64,000 nt of DNA from Paracentrotus lividus (GCA_940671915.1 CALNVZ010002974.1:14175355-14239354); one strand, 5' to 3'. Shown: positions 1 through 11,604, numbered from the stretch's first letter. Numbers and translations: made by a program. The notes: generated by a model from the sequence alone, not told the origin.

Positions 1-740
1 GGCGCTGGTCCCTTTAATATAAAATAGAATACAAAAGTAAGCAATTTTTTTTTTTTTTACTGAAACATATTCATGAAATAATTCATAATTTAATAAATCT
101 TAATTGAATAATTCTTGCCCCATCCCAACACGGATAAAAACTGACTAACAGCGCACGCACTGTTAACCAGTTACCTTACCTGAGTTTTACTTGGTTCTAG
201 GGTTCAACTTTGATGTGATCAGTCATTGCTAGACCAACAGGCAATACAGTGTTAGCCTACTGTAAAAAACGGTGGATGCATTGTACTCGTACGAAAGAGA
301 GAACTCTCTGACATTCTGCTCACTGACTAGGCCTGCTCCTGCTAGACCGTCCTAGTCCATCATTGTCTTGGATATGACTTGTGATCCATTCCAAATCTGG
401 CTGTCAAAAAAAGATGAAATCAAAGGGAGAAAACAATATCAGCCATTCCATGTATATAGTACTTTTTGGCAAGATACATATCTAAAACGTATAAATCTGA
501 ATTTTCACCACCTTTCATCTTCAAACAACCGAGTTACACCACCTCAAAGATACAACAAATTTGCTCAAAAAAAGTATGTTTTTTTGGTAATGATTTTAAT
601 AAACATGTTCCATAGTGATTAGATTCATACATTTTAGTATTCTGTTTCATTTTATACCCATCTTGTCATATCACATTGATTTTTGAATTTATATGAACCA
701 AGCTTGACAATATTTCTAATTGAAAACACCCTCAAAATGT
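1..740. other. AT-rich, no gene seen
   Basis: The stretch contains a short T run near 47-58. An 84-codon open frame at 368-622 has no recognisable domain or splice context, so I do not call it coding. Confidence 0.5.
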
Positions 741-1946
741 GTCACGCAAGTCACAAAAATACAGCCATTTTTTAGTTCACAATAAAAAGTAGTAGAGTGT
801 ATAACTTGTAGTTGATAAAAAGTAAGGAGCTTAGGGGTCTCAATCATACCAGCAAAGAAGATTTCCAAATGTAGACCACTCATTGTGAAAAAACACCCTA
901 AAGCACTGTCACGCGAGTCACATTAGGGTTTCTTAGGGTGCTGTCACGCGAGTCACATTTTACAAAACAAGCAAAGTTTTTGAAAATATGGATAATGATT
1001 AGAATTTTGTTGAAAAGAAATAAAACCTGCCTTCAAATAAGTCTTGTAAAATGTTCTAATTATCACTTTGAAGCTAACAATTGGGTTTTTTGGCCAATAA
1101 TGAGAAATAATAGGTAAATTTTACATTGAAATTGTGGTGAAAATGAGAAAAATAGGATGGATTTCAACCCCCTAAGATCTCTGCCATAAAGTTATTAAAA
1201 CTTCTTAAACTTGAGATCCTGGTAGGACATATTATGAAATATAATCCCTTAAAGTTTCATAACTTTATCTTAAATATATTTTTAGTTATAAAAGTTTATA
1301 ATCATAGATTTTCATATTTGCTTTTCTATAAATTATGATGCTACAATACACAAGTCAATGGGAAAATCACCATTTTGCTTTGTATGTTCCAAGAGCTCCA
1401 AATCTGTCTTGAATGAAATAATTCTTTTGTTTTAAGTTGTATGTGATACAACTGACTATAAATGTTTTGTTTGGTTGAATTGTGACCCATTCTACTATTA
1501 TGTAATCATGATAATTGGTTCAACTTTTAGTCCAAAATGACACTCGTCACGCGAGTCACACTCCTGTGTCACGCGAGACACATTTTGAAATGGTGATTAA
1601 AATAAAACAACTTGCCAAAGGATAATTAAATTTTACCTGGTAATTGCTTAATGTTTCAAAATTATCTCCAGAAAATTTCATGTAAATCAGATAAGTAACT
1701 TCTGAGGAAATTTCAGTCAAGTACAGTAAGGTCAGAAACCTTCAATAGTGTCGCGTCACACGAGTCACAGGAAAAAAATTGAAATATCTCCAACAAAAAT
1801 GACTTTGCAACCAAAATTTCTTTTTGCTATTGTGTATTGTCATTACCTTGATTGAAATAAGTAAGAAAAACAGGTCTGCATTATGAAATTTTTAAGTAAT
1901 TAGCCTTAACAAGTTGAAATTTTGTGTAAATGTCACGCGAGTCACA
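741..1946 (+). repeat. Seven dispersed copies of the 15-base motif GTCACGCGAGTCACA
   Basis: Copies start at 741, 908, 943, 1546, 1568, 1755 and 1932, all in the same orientation. Most are exact or differ by one base. The motif is GTCAC, GCGA, GTCAC, so it is itself a short direct repeat. Spacing is irregular (about 20 to 590 bases) and the sequence between is ordinary AT-rich DNA, which excludes a simple tandem array. Function is unknown. It could be the internal repeats of an old element or a protein-binding cluster. Confidence 0.85.
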
Positions 1947-1989
1947 ATGGAATGGCTGATAATGATATATCAATGAAAATTCCAGATGA

Positions 1990-3120
1990 ACTCTAAAGCT
2001 AATTCTAGATTTCGTGGGGATTTTTTGTTTTAATCTAGGGTCTACAGGGATAGATATAGACTAGCGATCTATGGCCTAGGCTAAGGCTAGATATTAGTAG
2101 TGCTGAGATATAGAGTCTTACTAGTCTAGGCCTAGCCTAGCATGAGCAAATATATAGTCTAGACTAAATAAATAATAGTCTAAGGCTATTCAGACATTTT
2201 ATAGTTTTAGAAAAAAATAAAAAATAAAAAACGCACCCAAAGCCAAGACCTTGCAAGCATCGTTGCTCACAGGACCACATTCTCACTGCTCAGGCCTCAG
2301 CACCGGCCAAGAGACAAGACCTGAAGTAGATCTAGACCGAGGCTGCTCTGTCCTTCCAGGGGCCGCCGATGAGGACAGAAGCAGCCTCGGTCTAACGTAG
2401 ACCTGAACTGAAGTGGCACGCATCTATCGCCGAAACTATTTGTTTCAAATTTGCAGGAAACAAAATGTGTGTTGATCTAAATACTACTAAACTAGATCTA
2501 TTCGTTAGATCTAAAGTTAGATCTAACGTTAGATTTCTAAGTACATTACTTAGATCAAGTTAGATCTCACACTCATTATTATAATTATTGGCATGACAGT
2601 ACGCCTCAGACTTCAGACACAGTTAATTAATAGCAAATTTTATAGTCTATTGCACGAGAATCTAGATCGATAGATAGTCTCGAGATTACAGCCTAGACCC
2701 GAGTCTCTATTATTAACCTTAACGTTAGATCTATTAACTTCTTTATTCCTGACCCCCCCCCCCCCCCGTCCCCGGCCCCTCCCGGAAGACAGGTAAAAAG
2801 TTAAACGACCAGTTCATCAATATTCATCGGTCGGCGACTCATCATAAATAAAGTTAGCGCTCCCATTCTAACTTTAACTTTTTAGGCCTAGAAATAACTT
2901 AGACCTAAAGTTAGTATTAGTAACAGAGCTAGGTCTAAATCTAGGCCTTATGATTACGAATGCATAACCCTAAATGGCCAGCAAGTCTATTAGTAAAATG
3001 AGTATTAGCCACATCGAAGAGAGTGCAGTAATAGTATCAAGAACAAGATTGACAACGACAACCGTACTACTACTTGATTATTAGGCCTACTATATCTAGG
3101 CCTAGACATCTACCGTACGT
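1990..3120. repeat. AGATCT / AGGCCT palindrome-rich tract
   Basis: Many overlapping copies of TAGATCTA, CTAGGCCTAG and TTAGATCTAACG-type words lie in this stretch, especially 2030-2200, 2465-2570 and 2690-3110. A C homopolymer lies at 2753-2767. No open frame is convincing. This looks like decayed low-complexity repeat DNA. Confidence 0.6.
2333..2394. repeat. Hairpin with 21-base arms
   Basis: TAGACCGAGGCTGCTCTGTC at 2333 pairs with its complement ending at 2394 with one extra A, leaving a 19-base GC-rich loop. It could be a small MITE remnant or a structured RNA. No transcript evidence is visible. Confidence 0.7.
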
Positions 3121-3454
3121 GAATCTTTATGAACGGGACTGAGTCTGGGGGAAAACTGTGTGAGTGGCGTTTATATGGCGTTAATTACCATACAATAACC
3201 CCATAAATCGGGCGTTAAACAAATCATACGTTTCAACAAAAGGTGATGCATATTTATCCCTCTACTGAAAATGCTTGGTTCGTTCTTGAAATGAATCATA
3301 TTTTGCAGAAAAAACAAATTTACTTACTTTTTCAGCCAGTCCCGTCAGCGGTAATGCAACTACAAGGCTAGTCTCGGATTTCTTAGCCGGTATGACGTCA
3401 TACAAACAGTGCTTTCTGATTGGTTTGAAGTTGGATTGAGCCTGCGATCCCTTG

Positions 3455-3605
3455 CGATCCAGTCGGAAGGATTCAACATGTCGAATCCTTGCGACTGGCC
3501 TTCCGACTGGCCTCTGACTAGCTTACGACTCACGACTAGCAAGAGCTGTGACGTCATTTTTTACCTCTGTCAGTCGTGAGGTAGTCGTGAGGTAGTCGGG
3601 TCGTA
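3455..3605. repeat. GACTGGC / GTCGTGAG short-repeat cluster, transposon remnant
   Basis: Runs such as CGACTGGCCTTCCGACTGGC and GTCGTGAGGTAGTCGTGAGG mark a short repetitive block with two GACGTCA sites nearby. It is probably part of an inverted-repeat element whose ends I could not define. A TATAAATAG sequence follows at 3696-3704, without other promoter support. Confidence 0.4.
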
Positions 3606-3992
3606 AGGTGTGCGGGGGCCTTTATTCACGCTGCTTGGAGAATTTGAAAGGATCTTAATGACAATTGTATGGTCATTGCCGACGACGCAGGGAGATATAA
3701 ATAGCACTTCCGGTACCAAAAGATTTCATGGAACTGACCATATGGAAAACGGAATTTGGAATTTTATTCCATCCAAACGGAACGTTCCCTTCGTAAAATG
3801 TTTCCTCGTTTTAAAGCGCACTATGTTGACTTTGTCACAGTGGGTTTTCCGGTTGTTCCATGACTTTGGAATTAAAATTCTCGCAAGAGATGACTATGAC
3901 CATGTGTACGTGTGACGGTTTATACATGGGAACATGTCTAAATGGATAGAGAAAGTAGTTTAAGGTGTAGAGTTTCTTTGTTGAATGATAAA

Positions 3993-4241
3993 CCTGCCGG
4001 AAAAAACACAGTGTCCCACGGTGTAAACACAATGTGAACACACTGTGACACAGTGTGCTCACATTGTGCCGTACTGTTTCCAGTACAGACAATGCGAAAC
4101 TGGACGAATTTCACACAGTCGTTACATTGTGAAGGACTCGGACACTGTGTTTACAGACTCGACTGTGTGGGTTTTGCCGATTTTTACAGTGTTTCCACAG
4201 TGTGAACACACTGTCATTGACTCTTTGTTTTTTCGGGCAGG
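3993..4241. mobile_element. Short MITE with CACAGTGT-rich interior
   Basis: The left end CCTGCCGGAAAAAACA pairs with the right end TGTTTTTTCGGGCAGG. The interior holds many copies of CACAGTGTG/CACACTGTG on both strands. Similar words recur at 4860-5100 and 18850-18980, suggesting older relatives. No coding capacity. Confidence 0.65.
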
Positions 4242-4244
4242 GAA

Positions 4245-5490
4245 AAGAGAGTATAATATAGCAAAAGTCTATGCGGTCTGAACTCAAACTTGGCTTTCAG
4301 GGGTAAAAAAATGTCATTGGTTTATTAACTGTCGATTTCATGTCTCTGGCTGCTTTGGTCTTTCTGAGGAATATATTCTTCACACGTACTAGACATCCGG
4401 ATTTTGAATGTGACCCACGTAATCCTGCTATTTATACATTTGTCAAATGTATCCTCAACAAATTCAACATGATGCTATTTATATTGCATTTAGTGATGTC
4501 TTTCGAGGGGTGTATCTGTTGAGATAATGGACAGTTTTGACGCTACCCCATGCATAAAGACAATAATTTAGGTACAACATACCACCACTAATTTTTGTTG
4601 TACATGAATTGTGACCTCTCTAGATGACATAAAGCCTAAAATTCTAGTTTCTTAGGTAAAAGAAAAAAAAATGATCATGGTATTACTTGTAATGAGCATT
4701 AATGATTTACCCTCTCATGTCCTTGTTGGCAAGAACACAATAGCTCACAAAGTGTCCATTGTTGTGTTCACAACATAATCGAATACGTGGAAACACTCGA
4801 ATTTATTAACCGCGTCCCACCAGTGAAACCGACCTCGATCCGACAACAAACTGAACAAAATATTACATTACTACGAACTACAAGATTGTGGTGGGTTTGG
4901 AGTCAGTTTCACAGTAGGTGATTATCATCTTAGGTCACAGCTATGACAATGTGAAGATGATTTTCCACTGTGGTGTGGATTTCTACAAAGTGTGCCTACT
5001 ATGATTTTCGATTTTACACTGTGAATGAACTTCCTCACAATGTTAAATCGTTTGAATTTAGCAATGTTTTACATTGTTTCACACTGTTTTTTCCCCAGTA
5101 GTTATCTTGCTTAGATGTTAATGTATCAAAACAGAAATTTATGCCAAATATCTAATTCCGTTATCATTACACAGGTGAATTGAAACAAAATAATAAAGCT
5201 CTATAACTAGAAATTGGAATAAAAGGGATGTAAAGACAGGATATAATTATTCACTTGTCTACAACACTTGTCTACAGCACTCCAAGAGGGATGTATTTAC
5301 CCATTCTGTGTTTGGTTTGTGTTTACTACATTGAGAGTACATGTATTTGGTCTAAGTTCAGTGCTATATCATCTGTATTGAGCTGAAACTTTGGTCATGT
5401 TACTTGATACATATAGGTCGATGTGGAGCGCCGAAATTGGAACGAAAAATGACCACAAACTCAAAATGAAATGCAACAGTTTCCTCTTTC
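4245..5490. other. AT-rich sequence; CACTGTG-rich relic at 4860-5100
   Basis: No gene is recognised. The part at 4860-5100 repeats words such as TCACAGT and ACACTGTG and ends ACACTGTTTTTTCCC, like a decayed relative of the element at 3993. Confidence 0.45.
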
Positions 5491-5494
5491 TCAG

Positions 5495-5526
5495 AAGCTC
5501 TACTTTTCAACGAACGATGTAAATGA
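5495..5526 (+). CDS. Candidate 32-nt micro-exon (unverified)
   Basis: The strong acceptor TTCCTCTTTCTCAG is followed by 32 nt open in one frame (KLYFSTNDVN) and donor GTAAGTG. Both splice sites are near consensus. The product is too short to identify, and its outgoing phase does not fit the next candidate exon at 6868 directly. Confidence 0.2.
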
Positions 5527-5529
5527 GTA

Positions 5530-6860
5530 AGTGATAGTCCATTATGCCTTAAAAGCTATTGACTACAACTTGGTAAACTGTGAGGTATAAGACTATATTC
5601 AGGAAGTATTTACTTTTGGGCACATCGATCCCGTCTAATAATGGATTAAGACTTGTTTAGGTGTAAATGGATAAACAGAACGGGGAATAGGAACGTATCC
5701 ATCCTAACCAATTCCTAAATATTTCAAGATATGCTCCTTGCATCTTAAGGAAAACAACAATAGTATTCTATCCTCGTAGCTGGCTGTATTTCCTTGCTCC
5801 CATTACGGTCAGTCCGGCTCATTAATATTTATTTTCATTATTGGTTCTTATATTTTATTTATACGTCGCTTTCTTCATGCGATACAAATAAGTGTAAGCG
5901 ATAGCCAACGAAATCGATGTGCATCCACAGCAAGATTGTTACATGTTCTTGTTTTGTGTGTGTCAGGAAATTGATTTCTTATACATTGAAGCTCATCAAC
6001 TTCTACGTTAAGTGCCGATGTACTTATGGTGGGGAAAAGTACTTTAGTCTATGACGTGTTAGCCTAAAACTTCAGCAATATAATTACCGAGGACGAACAA
6101 TCTTGAAAGTAGCTAAATCATTATGAACGTTTTTATAAGGATATTGATAACGCTTCGCAATATTTAATTCTCCCCTTTTTATGGTGGGGGTGAAATATAT
6201 CGAACTACAGTATTTACTTGTATTAAAAAGAAGATTCCAAAGTACATCTGATGTGTCAAGAAAAGCGCAAGGTGAGTTCAATTAGGTGAGGCAGTGGCCC
6301 TCCTGAACACACCAATATAATCAAATTATTTCAGCCTGCGTTACCTGCCTTTTCACTTTCAAATCCTCCTCTAAGCGATTTTCCAATAAATTGGTGACAC
6401 ATTTGTCATAACCTTTCGTATGTGGTTAGTTAAGATAAAGACCAACTCGAGCGTTTGGTACAATGTTCCATGGTGTAAGATAAACCTATTCCCTGGCAAA
6501 TGGTACAATTTCCATGACAATTTCGCTTGGTTAGCGTACAGGTTGACATGACAGCCACTAGTTCTGCACGCCAGCAGCACTTAATTCACATCGTTCTGAT
6601 GAAATAGTTTTAAAGCCTAACATGACATATTCATAGCTAGTTGACCACGAAGGTAAATTAAAACGTTGAAAAGACCTCGGGGTTGGAATTGAAATAATAA
6701 CAGCTGAAACGAGGACATGATTCCCTTTATCAGTCTTTAAGATACGATTACGAGTTTGGGAGTAGAAGTATCTAATGCTATGATATTTTCCTTTTCTTTT
6801 AATTCTATTTATAAATCCTAAGTTTAAGGAAACATGCTTTGTTTTTAATCCGCTTGATCT
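5530..6860. other. AT-rich, no gene seen
   Basis: Short open frames on the minus strand here (6084-6281, 6371-6580) have no domain or splice context. This is probably intronic or intergenic. Confidence 0.4.
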
Positions 6861-6867
6861 TTTGCAG

Positions 6868-6900
6868 CATGTCTTTGATTTGATTGACCCTGTGCGTCAG
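6868..6900 (+). CDS. Candidate 33-nt micro-exon (unverified)
   Basis: Acceptor CTTTTGCAG and donor CAG|GTACGT bound 33 nt. Only one frame is open (HVFDLIDPVRQ), and that frame continues in phase 0 into the candidate terminal exon at 7477. No family is recognised. Confidence 0.28.
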
Positions 6901-7476
6901 GTACGTAAAATGAAGTCAAAAGAAGAGACAAAACTAAAATTTCGCAGGGAAAAAAAAAATGATTGCATGGGTGATTTCTGGAGGTGTATATGCAAAAACA
7001 AAACAAAGAAAGGTACTGCACACAGTTTCAAATTGATTGTGGATGTTGTTGAGTATTTTGTGTTAGAAATTGAGCATTTTTAAATGTTTGTTTAGTACGG
7101 GGGAAAATCTTTCGTTCAATTTTCAAAAAGATTGTCATCAATCCCACCATTAATTCATAATTGGTTAGAATTGATTAAATCATAAACTCGCATATCTTTA
7201 ATTAATTTTCATGTAATCAATAAACATAAGTTTAGAGTGTCTTCTGACTCGACGCTAATTCAATATTTTCTTTAAAAAATGGATAAGATTATCTTCTCAT
7301 ATCTCCCTGCAAGATTTCATGAAAATTTAGTTCAGATAGTCATCAGTCTCTACACAAACTAGACATTTGATTTGGATGGATTAAATTGTCAACTAGTATC
7401 TTTACGAATGAACTAATAAAAAAATTATAATAATGACCAAGAAAGACGTGCACCTGTCTGTCACCTTTCGTTTCAG

Positions 7477-7530
7477 GATGGTATACGAGGTGGATTCAAG
7501 AAGCCTGTCAAAGAAGACCGGAGGCCTTGA
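7477..7530 (+). CDS. Candidate 3'-terminal coding segment (unverified)
   Basis: Acceptor TCACCTTTCGTTTCAG is followed, in the frame compatible with the 33-nt exon, by DGIRGGFKKPVKEDRRP and a stop. A different frame is open longer, to TAA near 7555. An AATAAA sits at 8011-8016 after a MITE. Together these look like the end of a + strand gene whose upstream exons I cannot find. Confidence 0.28.
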   Translation, partial: DGIRGGFKKPVKEDRRP

Positions 7531-7577
7531 CACATACGAAGTGAACAAGAACTAATGTCTAAAATCCTACCCAGAAT

Positions 7578-7880
7578 CAGTGGCGGATCAAGGATTTTCA
7601 AAAAAAAAAAAAAAAAAGGGGGGCGCCAGGCACTGGCGTAAATCCGTTAAGAATGCTATTCATCAGGGGGGGGGGGGGATATTACATAATAATACAAAGC
7701 GCCATCCCTCCTGATGAATAGAAACCGCTAGTGGATTTACGCCAGTGGCGCCAGGCCCGATAGGGGAAGGGGAGCGCCGCCGAAATTCTCTGTTTTCATG
7801 GTTTTGAACATGTACAGTCAATGAGTTGTTTTCAAATTGTAGGGGGTACATCCCCTGCACCCCGCCTGGATCCGCCACTG
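7578..7880. mobile_element. MITE with CAGTGGCGGATC termini, hosting a nested MITE
   Basis: The left end CAGTGGCGGATCAAGGA and the right end CTGGATCCGCCACTG are inverted. An A run and a second palindromic element lie inside. No transposase. The flanking duplication is unclear. Confidence 0.75.
7631..7747. mobile_element. Nested palindromic MITE with 8-bp target duplication
   Basis: The ends CACTGGCGTAAATCC and GGATTTACGCCAGTG are inverted, and the arms extend to ATTCATCAGG/CCTGATGAAT. The element is flanked by the direct repeat GCGCCAGG at 7623-7630 and 7748-7755. An 8-bp duplication is typical of hAT-superfamily insertions. Confidence 0.8.
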
Positions 7881-8100
7881 ATCTGACTGGGAGTCATTAA
7901 TGCAATCTAAAAAGGGGGCGTGTGAGTGGAATGTGAGGGGTTATCAGGTCGCAAATCGACCTTCTCAGGATATATTTCAAATTCCATTTTGAGAAAAGTG
8001 TATAGTTGAAAATAAAAATAGATTGTAGGATTAAAGTTACTATTTTCAAAATGTACCGTTTGCTTTATTTGACCATGTCGTTCAATCGAAACTCTACATA

Positions 8101-8190
8101 GTTAAATATTAGTTATTAGTTAATAACATATAGGGCAACCATTTGGTTAAATATTAGTTATTATAGGTAATAACATATAGGGCAATCATA
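8101..8190. repeat. Two-copy tandem duplication, about 46 bp
   Basis: GTTAAATATTAGTTATTA is followed by TAACATATAGGGCAA, and both are repeated once with minor differences. Confidence 0.75.
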
Positions 8191-8799
8191 ATAATTACTT
8201 CAATTCCTCATTATAATCGAACTTGATCTTGATTAATGACCAGCTGCTGGCAACGTTATACAGACGAAATCTGGAAAGAATAATTGAATGATCATCACAC
8301 TCAACATGTTGCTTATATTATTTGAATCAAAATAAGTTTGCATGTACAGATTACAGATCATATTCATTTTATTTTTTTAAAAATAAAGTTTATAATCTTT
8401 AAGATATTGAAAATGCGCTTCTATTTTTTCATGATTTTAGCAACTTCAAAATGTAATCTTTATTTTTTGTGTCTACTCATTATAGATCCGAACGCAAAGC
8501 ATCTAAAGGAGATATATAACACAACGATTACGTACTTTGTTTTTTTGTTTGAAAGTAGATGGAATGTACGTGGTACGATAAATTCGGAGGCTTTGGCCTA
8601 TCCATAAGAATTTTTTTTTCTTGATGCCTTCTCCACTTGCCCACTTACCTAACAAAATGAATGTATATCAATGTATGTATATACAGGTAACTTGAAATAA
8701 AATGATATGGTACCGCTAACATATAAAAGGTGGGGGATCGATGCATTTCTAGCGATATTAAAAAAGAATATAAATTTCGATGTATACGACTCAATATTA

Positions 8800-9046
8800 G
8801 CCAAAATAAGAAACAACCCCGAAGCACCTTATACCGTTGCCCTTGAATTTCAACTGTGCTCTTAACGACTCCTGGATTCTGTTTACGACAGTTTGCATGA
8901 ATGTATAACCATAATCGATGTGAGGTCGATGTTCATAGTCGTAATATCGATATGAAGATAGATTCGAACATTTAAAATTGTGAAGGACAACTGTGTATTT
9001 AGTTCTTTCATATATTTGTGAAATGACGCAAATACTTCTCTCTGGC
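8800..9046 (-). CDS. Exon-like open frame of unknown product (unverified)
   Basis: On the minus strand a frame is open from just after a TGA near 9057 to TAA at 8799-8797. It reads through YTVVLHNFKCSNLSS and TFMQTVVNRIQESLRAQLKF. The composition is protein-like rather than repeat-like. There is no ATG near its start, so it would need the acceptor ccag near 9040-9047. Possible donors lie near 8840. No domain is recognised. Confidence 0.22.
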
Positions 9047-9069
9047 ACTGGTAATCATCAAAGATATAC

Positions 9070-9200
9070 AGGAGTGTTGGATGGTGTTAAGGGTCTCAGC
9101 AAAAAATAAAAAATAAAATAAAATAAATAAATAAAAATAAAAATGAAAATAAAATAAAACAGAAATAGAATAAAACAAAATATAAAAAAATATTCCTGAA
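9070..9200. repeat. A-rich AAATA simple repeat
   Basis: Imperfect AATAAA/AAATA repeats run from about 9100 to 9195. Confidence 0.7.
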
Positions 9201-9320
9201 TATGTTAATTCGTAATTTATAGATATTTTTCGATAAAAGAAATCATATCATTTGGAGTGAGGGTAGGAAGTTTATGATGAATTCATTTTATGTGTAAAAT
9301 ACTTTACTTCCGAAAATATA

Positions 9321-10307
9321 CAGTGGTGGCCAAAATTATTAGAACACCTGAACCTACACAAAGTCGATGGGATTATCAATGCCCTAGTTCATTTGCCGAA
9401 ATCAGATTAAAGATATCTTTTGTGAGCCATGAGCTTTCATGACTTTTTAGCATAGGGTCTTACGTATAGGTTGATACCAAATTTATATAGTTTCGACCAT
9501 CTGGTAATGCGCATCATTAAAAATAGTTGCGCTATGCGCTTTTGGTTTCCCAATAGACTTGTGTATTAAACATGTAGTCCAAATGCTAAAAAGTAAATTG
9601 CCGATTACATACGCCGATTGCTCAAAAAGTAAATAAGGTAGAAGTATGAAACTTAGCAGGCTTATTTATTCTAATATACCTCAAATACATGCTAAGTTTC
9701 AGCAAATTTGGTCAAATGGGGAGGGTGGATTCGCCCCACCCTTGGTGGTTAGATGACCAAAACCATGTTCATCGAAGGTTAAGACTATTTTTTTTTATTT
9801 AATGAAGACACTCCTTGTAAATGTATATTTTTTAAAAGGAAATTTCATGAGCAATTCAAATATGTTGAAATATTATGGGTCATTGAAACGGGGGACTTAA
9901 ATAGGGGCGCTGAATTAAAAATTTGGGGCCCTTCAAAAATAATTTAAAAATCCCCACATAAGATGTAACTACTTCACCCTGTGTTGTTATGAATGCCATT
10001 TTTGACATCCTCATGAAATTTTCTTTCAGAATATATATACTTTTGTAGGGAGAGGCTTAAAATGTTTAACGTTCTGACACTTTGATCATGAAAGAGGCAA
10101 GATTTTTTCAGTTGGTGGTGTAACATAAAAAAAGGGCGACTTGGGGGTGAGTTCCCAACGCATGGCTTGGTTATTTAGTTTTTAAAGCATAATGATGATA
10201 TTCGGAGACATTCCAACCATTTTATAAGTATTTAAATGGTCAACTGAATGAAAATTATTAAAACCATTTAAATATGCTTGGTGTTCTAATAATTTTGGCC
10301 ACCACTG
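9321..10307. mobile_element. Tc1/mariner-like non-autonomous element, copy 1 (987 bp)
   Basis: The left end CAGTGGTGGCCAAAATTATT and the right end AATAATTTTGGCCACCACTG are perfect inverted repeats, extended by AGAACACC/GGTGTTCT. TA flanks both ends. The interior has no transposase frame. It is clearly homologous along its length to 16208-17205. TA duplication and terminal style fit the Tc1/mariner superfamily by inference. Confidence 0.88.
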
Positions 10308-10309
10308 TA

Positions 10310-11335
10310 TTTGTTTCTACACTCTATAAAAGCCAAGCTATATAAACGGTCAATGATAAACGCAAATAAGATACATTCATAGTCTAGTCACACCAATAGT
10401 CCTATCCAAAATTCTAGACCAATAACTCGGTAATTCGTAATGTATTGTTCATTCGGTCTATTGCAAGTCAAGTGTCTCCATAATTGTTGTGACTGTAGTA
10501 TTAATACCTTCATCCTTACTTTCATACCATTCATATAATTTGATGTAATTATATGGTGCGTTATATATGCAGTAATATAGTTAGCATATCAAACTCCTTG
10601 GGAAATGTCATGCAGAAGTGATGAGTGATGATATAGGGATACGTAATTTATATTAAAACTTTATGAAATTAATGAAAAGTGGTGCTTAAAAACATCCACA
10701 AGAGCAAACTACTTAAAGCTCTTGATCATTTTTATTATTATCATTATTATTATTTTATTCGGCAATAGTTTACAAATCATGCAACATATATTCAATGCAA
10801 TGCATCGCCAATAATTAAAAAAAAAAATAAAATAAAAAAAAATGCCGACACAAATGTAAAAAGAGGTTCGGATACACCGGGGGATGATTTGCCCGGGTAT
10901 AAAATAGTGAACTAAATGACTTTCAATAGTAACTCCCCCCCTCCTCCGCCAACGAACTGGTTATTCCCTGGTTATAGTGACGGTTCATTTTACTTTCGTC
11001 AAATTTGTTAGGTATCGACAAAAAATCAACAAACCACTACAAAAAAAAAAAAAAAAAAAAAAACATCCTCAAAGAGCTGATATCATCACAATCGCGTAGA
11101 AATATGCTTTAAACGAAAACAAAAATTAACTGGCACACTTATCAGTTCCTTACTAAAAAATAATAATGGTATTTTAGATTATCATTTTAACGAAATTCAA
11201 GTTTGACATTCAAAACAAATGTCGGGTACAAAAGTTGCGGTTTAGAATAAAGAAGATAGCAAACAATTTTTCTAATTGCTTTCTTTGGAACGCGATTTAT
11301 CAGTTATATTGGGATGGAAATAATAGACACAAACT
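10310..11335. other. AT-rich, no gene seen
   Basis: The stretch contains an A21-type run at 11040-11062 and a CCCCCCTCCTCCGCC patch near 10935. No coding signal. Confidence 0.45.
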
Positions 11336-11338
11336 TAC

Positions 11339-11590
11339 CTTTTACGTATAAGAAGATAAATCCTTCGACAAATCCTTCCCTCGAGTCCTCCTTGGATCTT
11401 CAGTTTGCGTCTTTTTATTCGAATTTTAATTAATAGGCAAGAATATATACCAAAAACTCGAGTAAAGTTGTTTCGAAACACCAGCCAAGCTCGTTTTCCC
11501 CGGCTCTCTTACTTCATCCACAAATGTCCTGTGTCTTCGCTCGCGATTCACGTTTATCGACTGTTGAGAAAGAACGGATAATGATGTCTG
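11339..11590 (-). other. Candidate non-coding first exon (unverified)
   Basis: On the minus strand the segment downstream of a TATA box ends at a consensus donor, AAAG|GTAAGT (donor at 11338-11333). It is less AT-rich than its surroundings and contains only short upstream-type frames (ATGAAGTAA). Taken together it resembles a 5' UTR exon of a gene extending toward lower coordinates. I could not find its next exon with confidence. Confidence 0.3.
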
Positions 11591-11604
11591 ATACACACTT
11601 GTGT

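Noticed and set aside
741-1946. The repeated 15-base motif as a CRISPR array
   Set aside because: Spacing is irregular, repeats are too short, no cas genes are present and the genome is eukaryotic.
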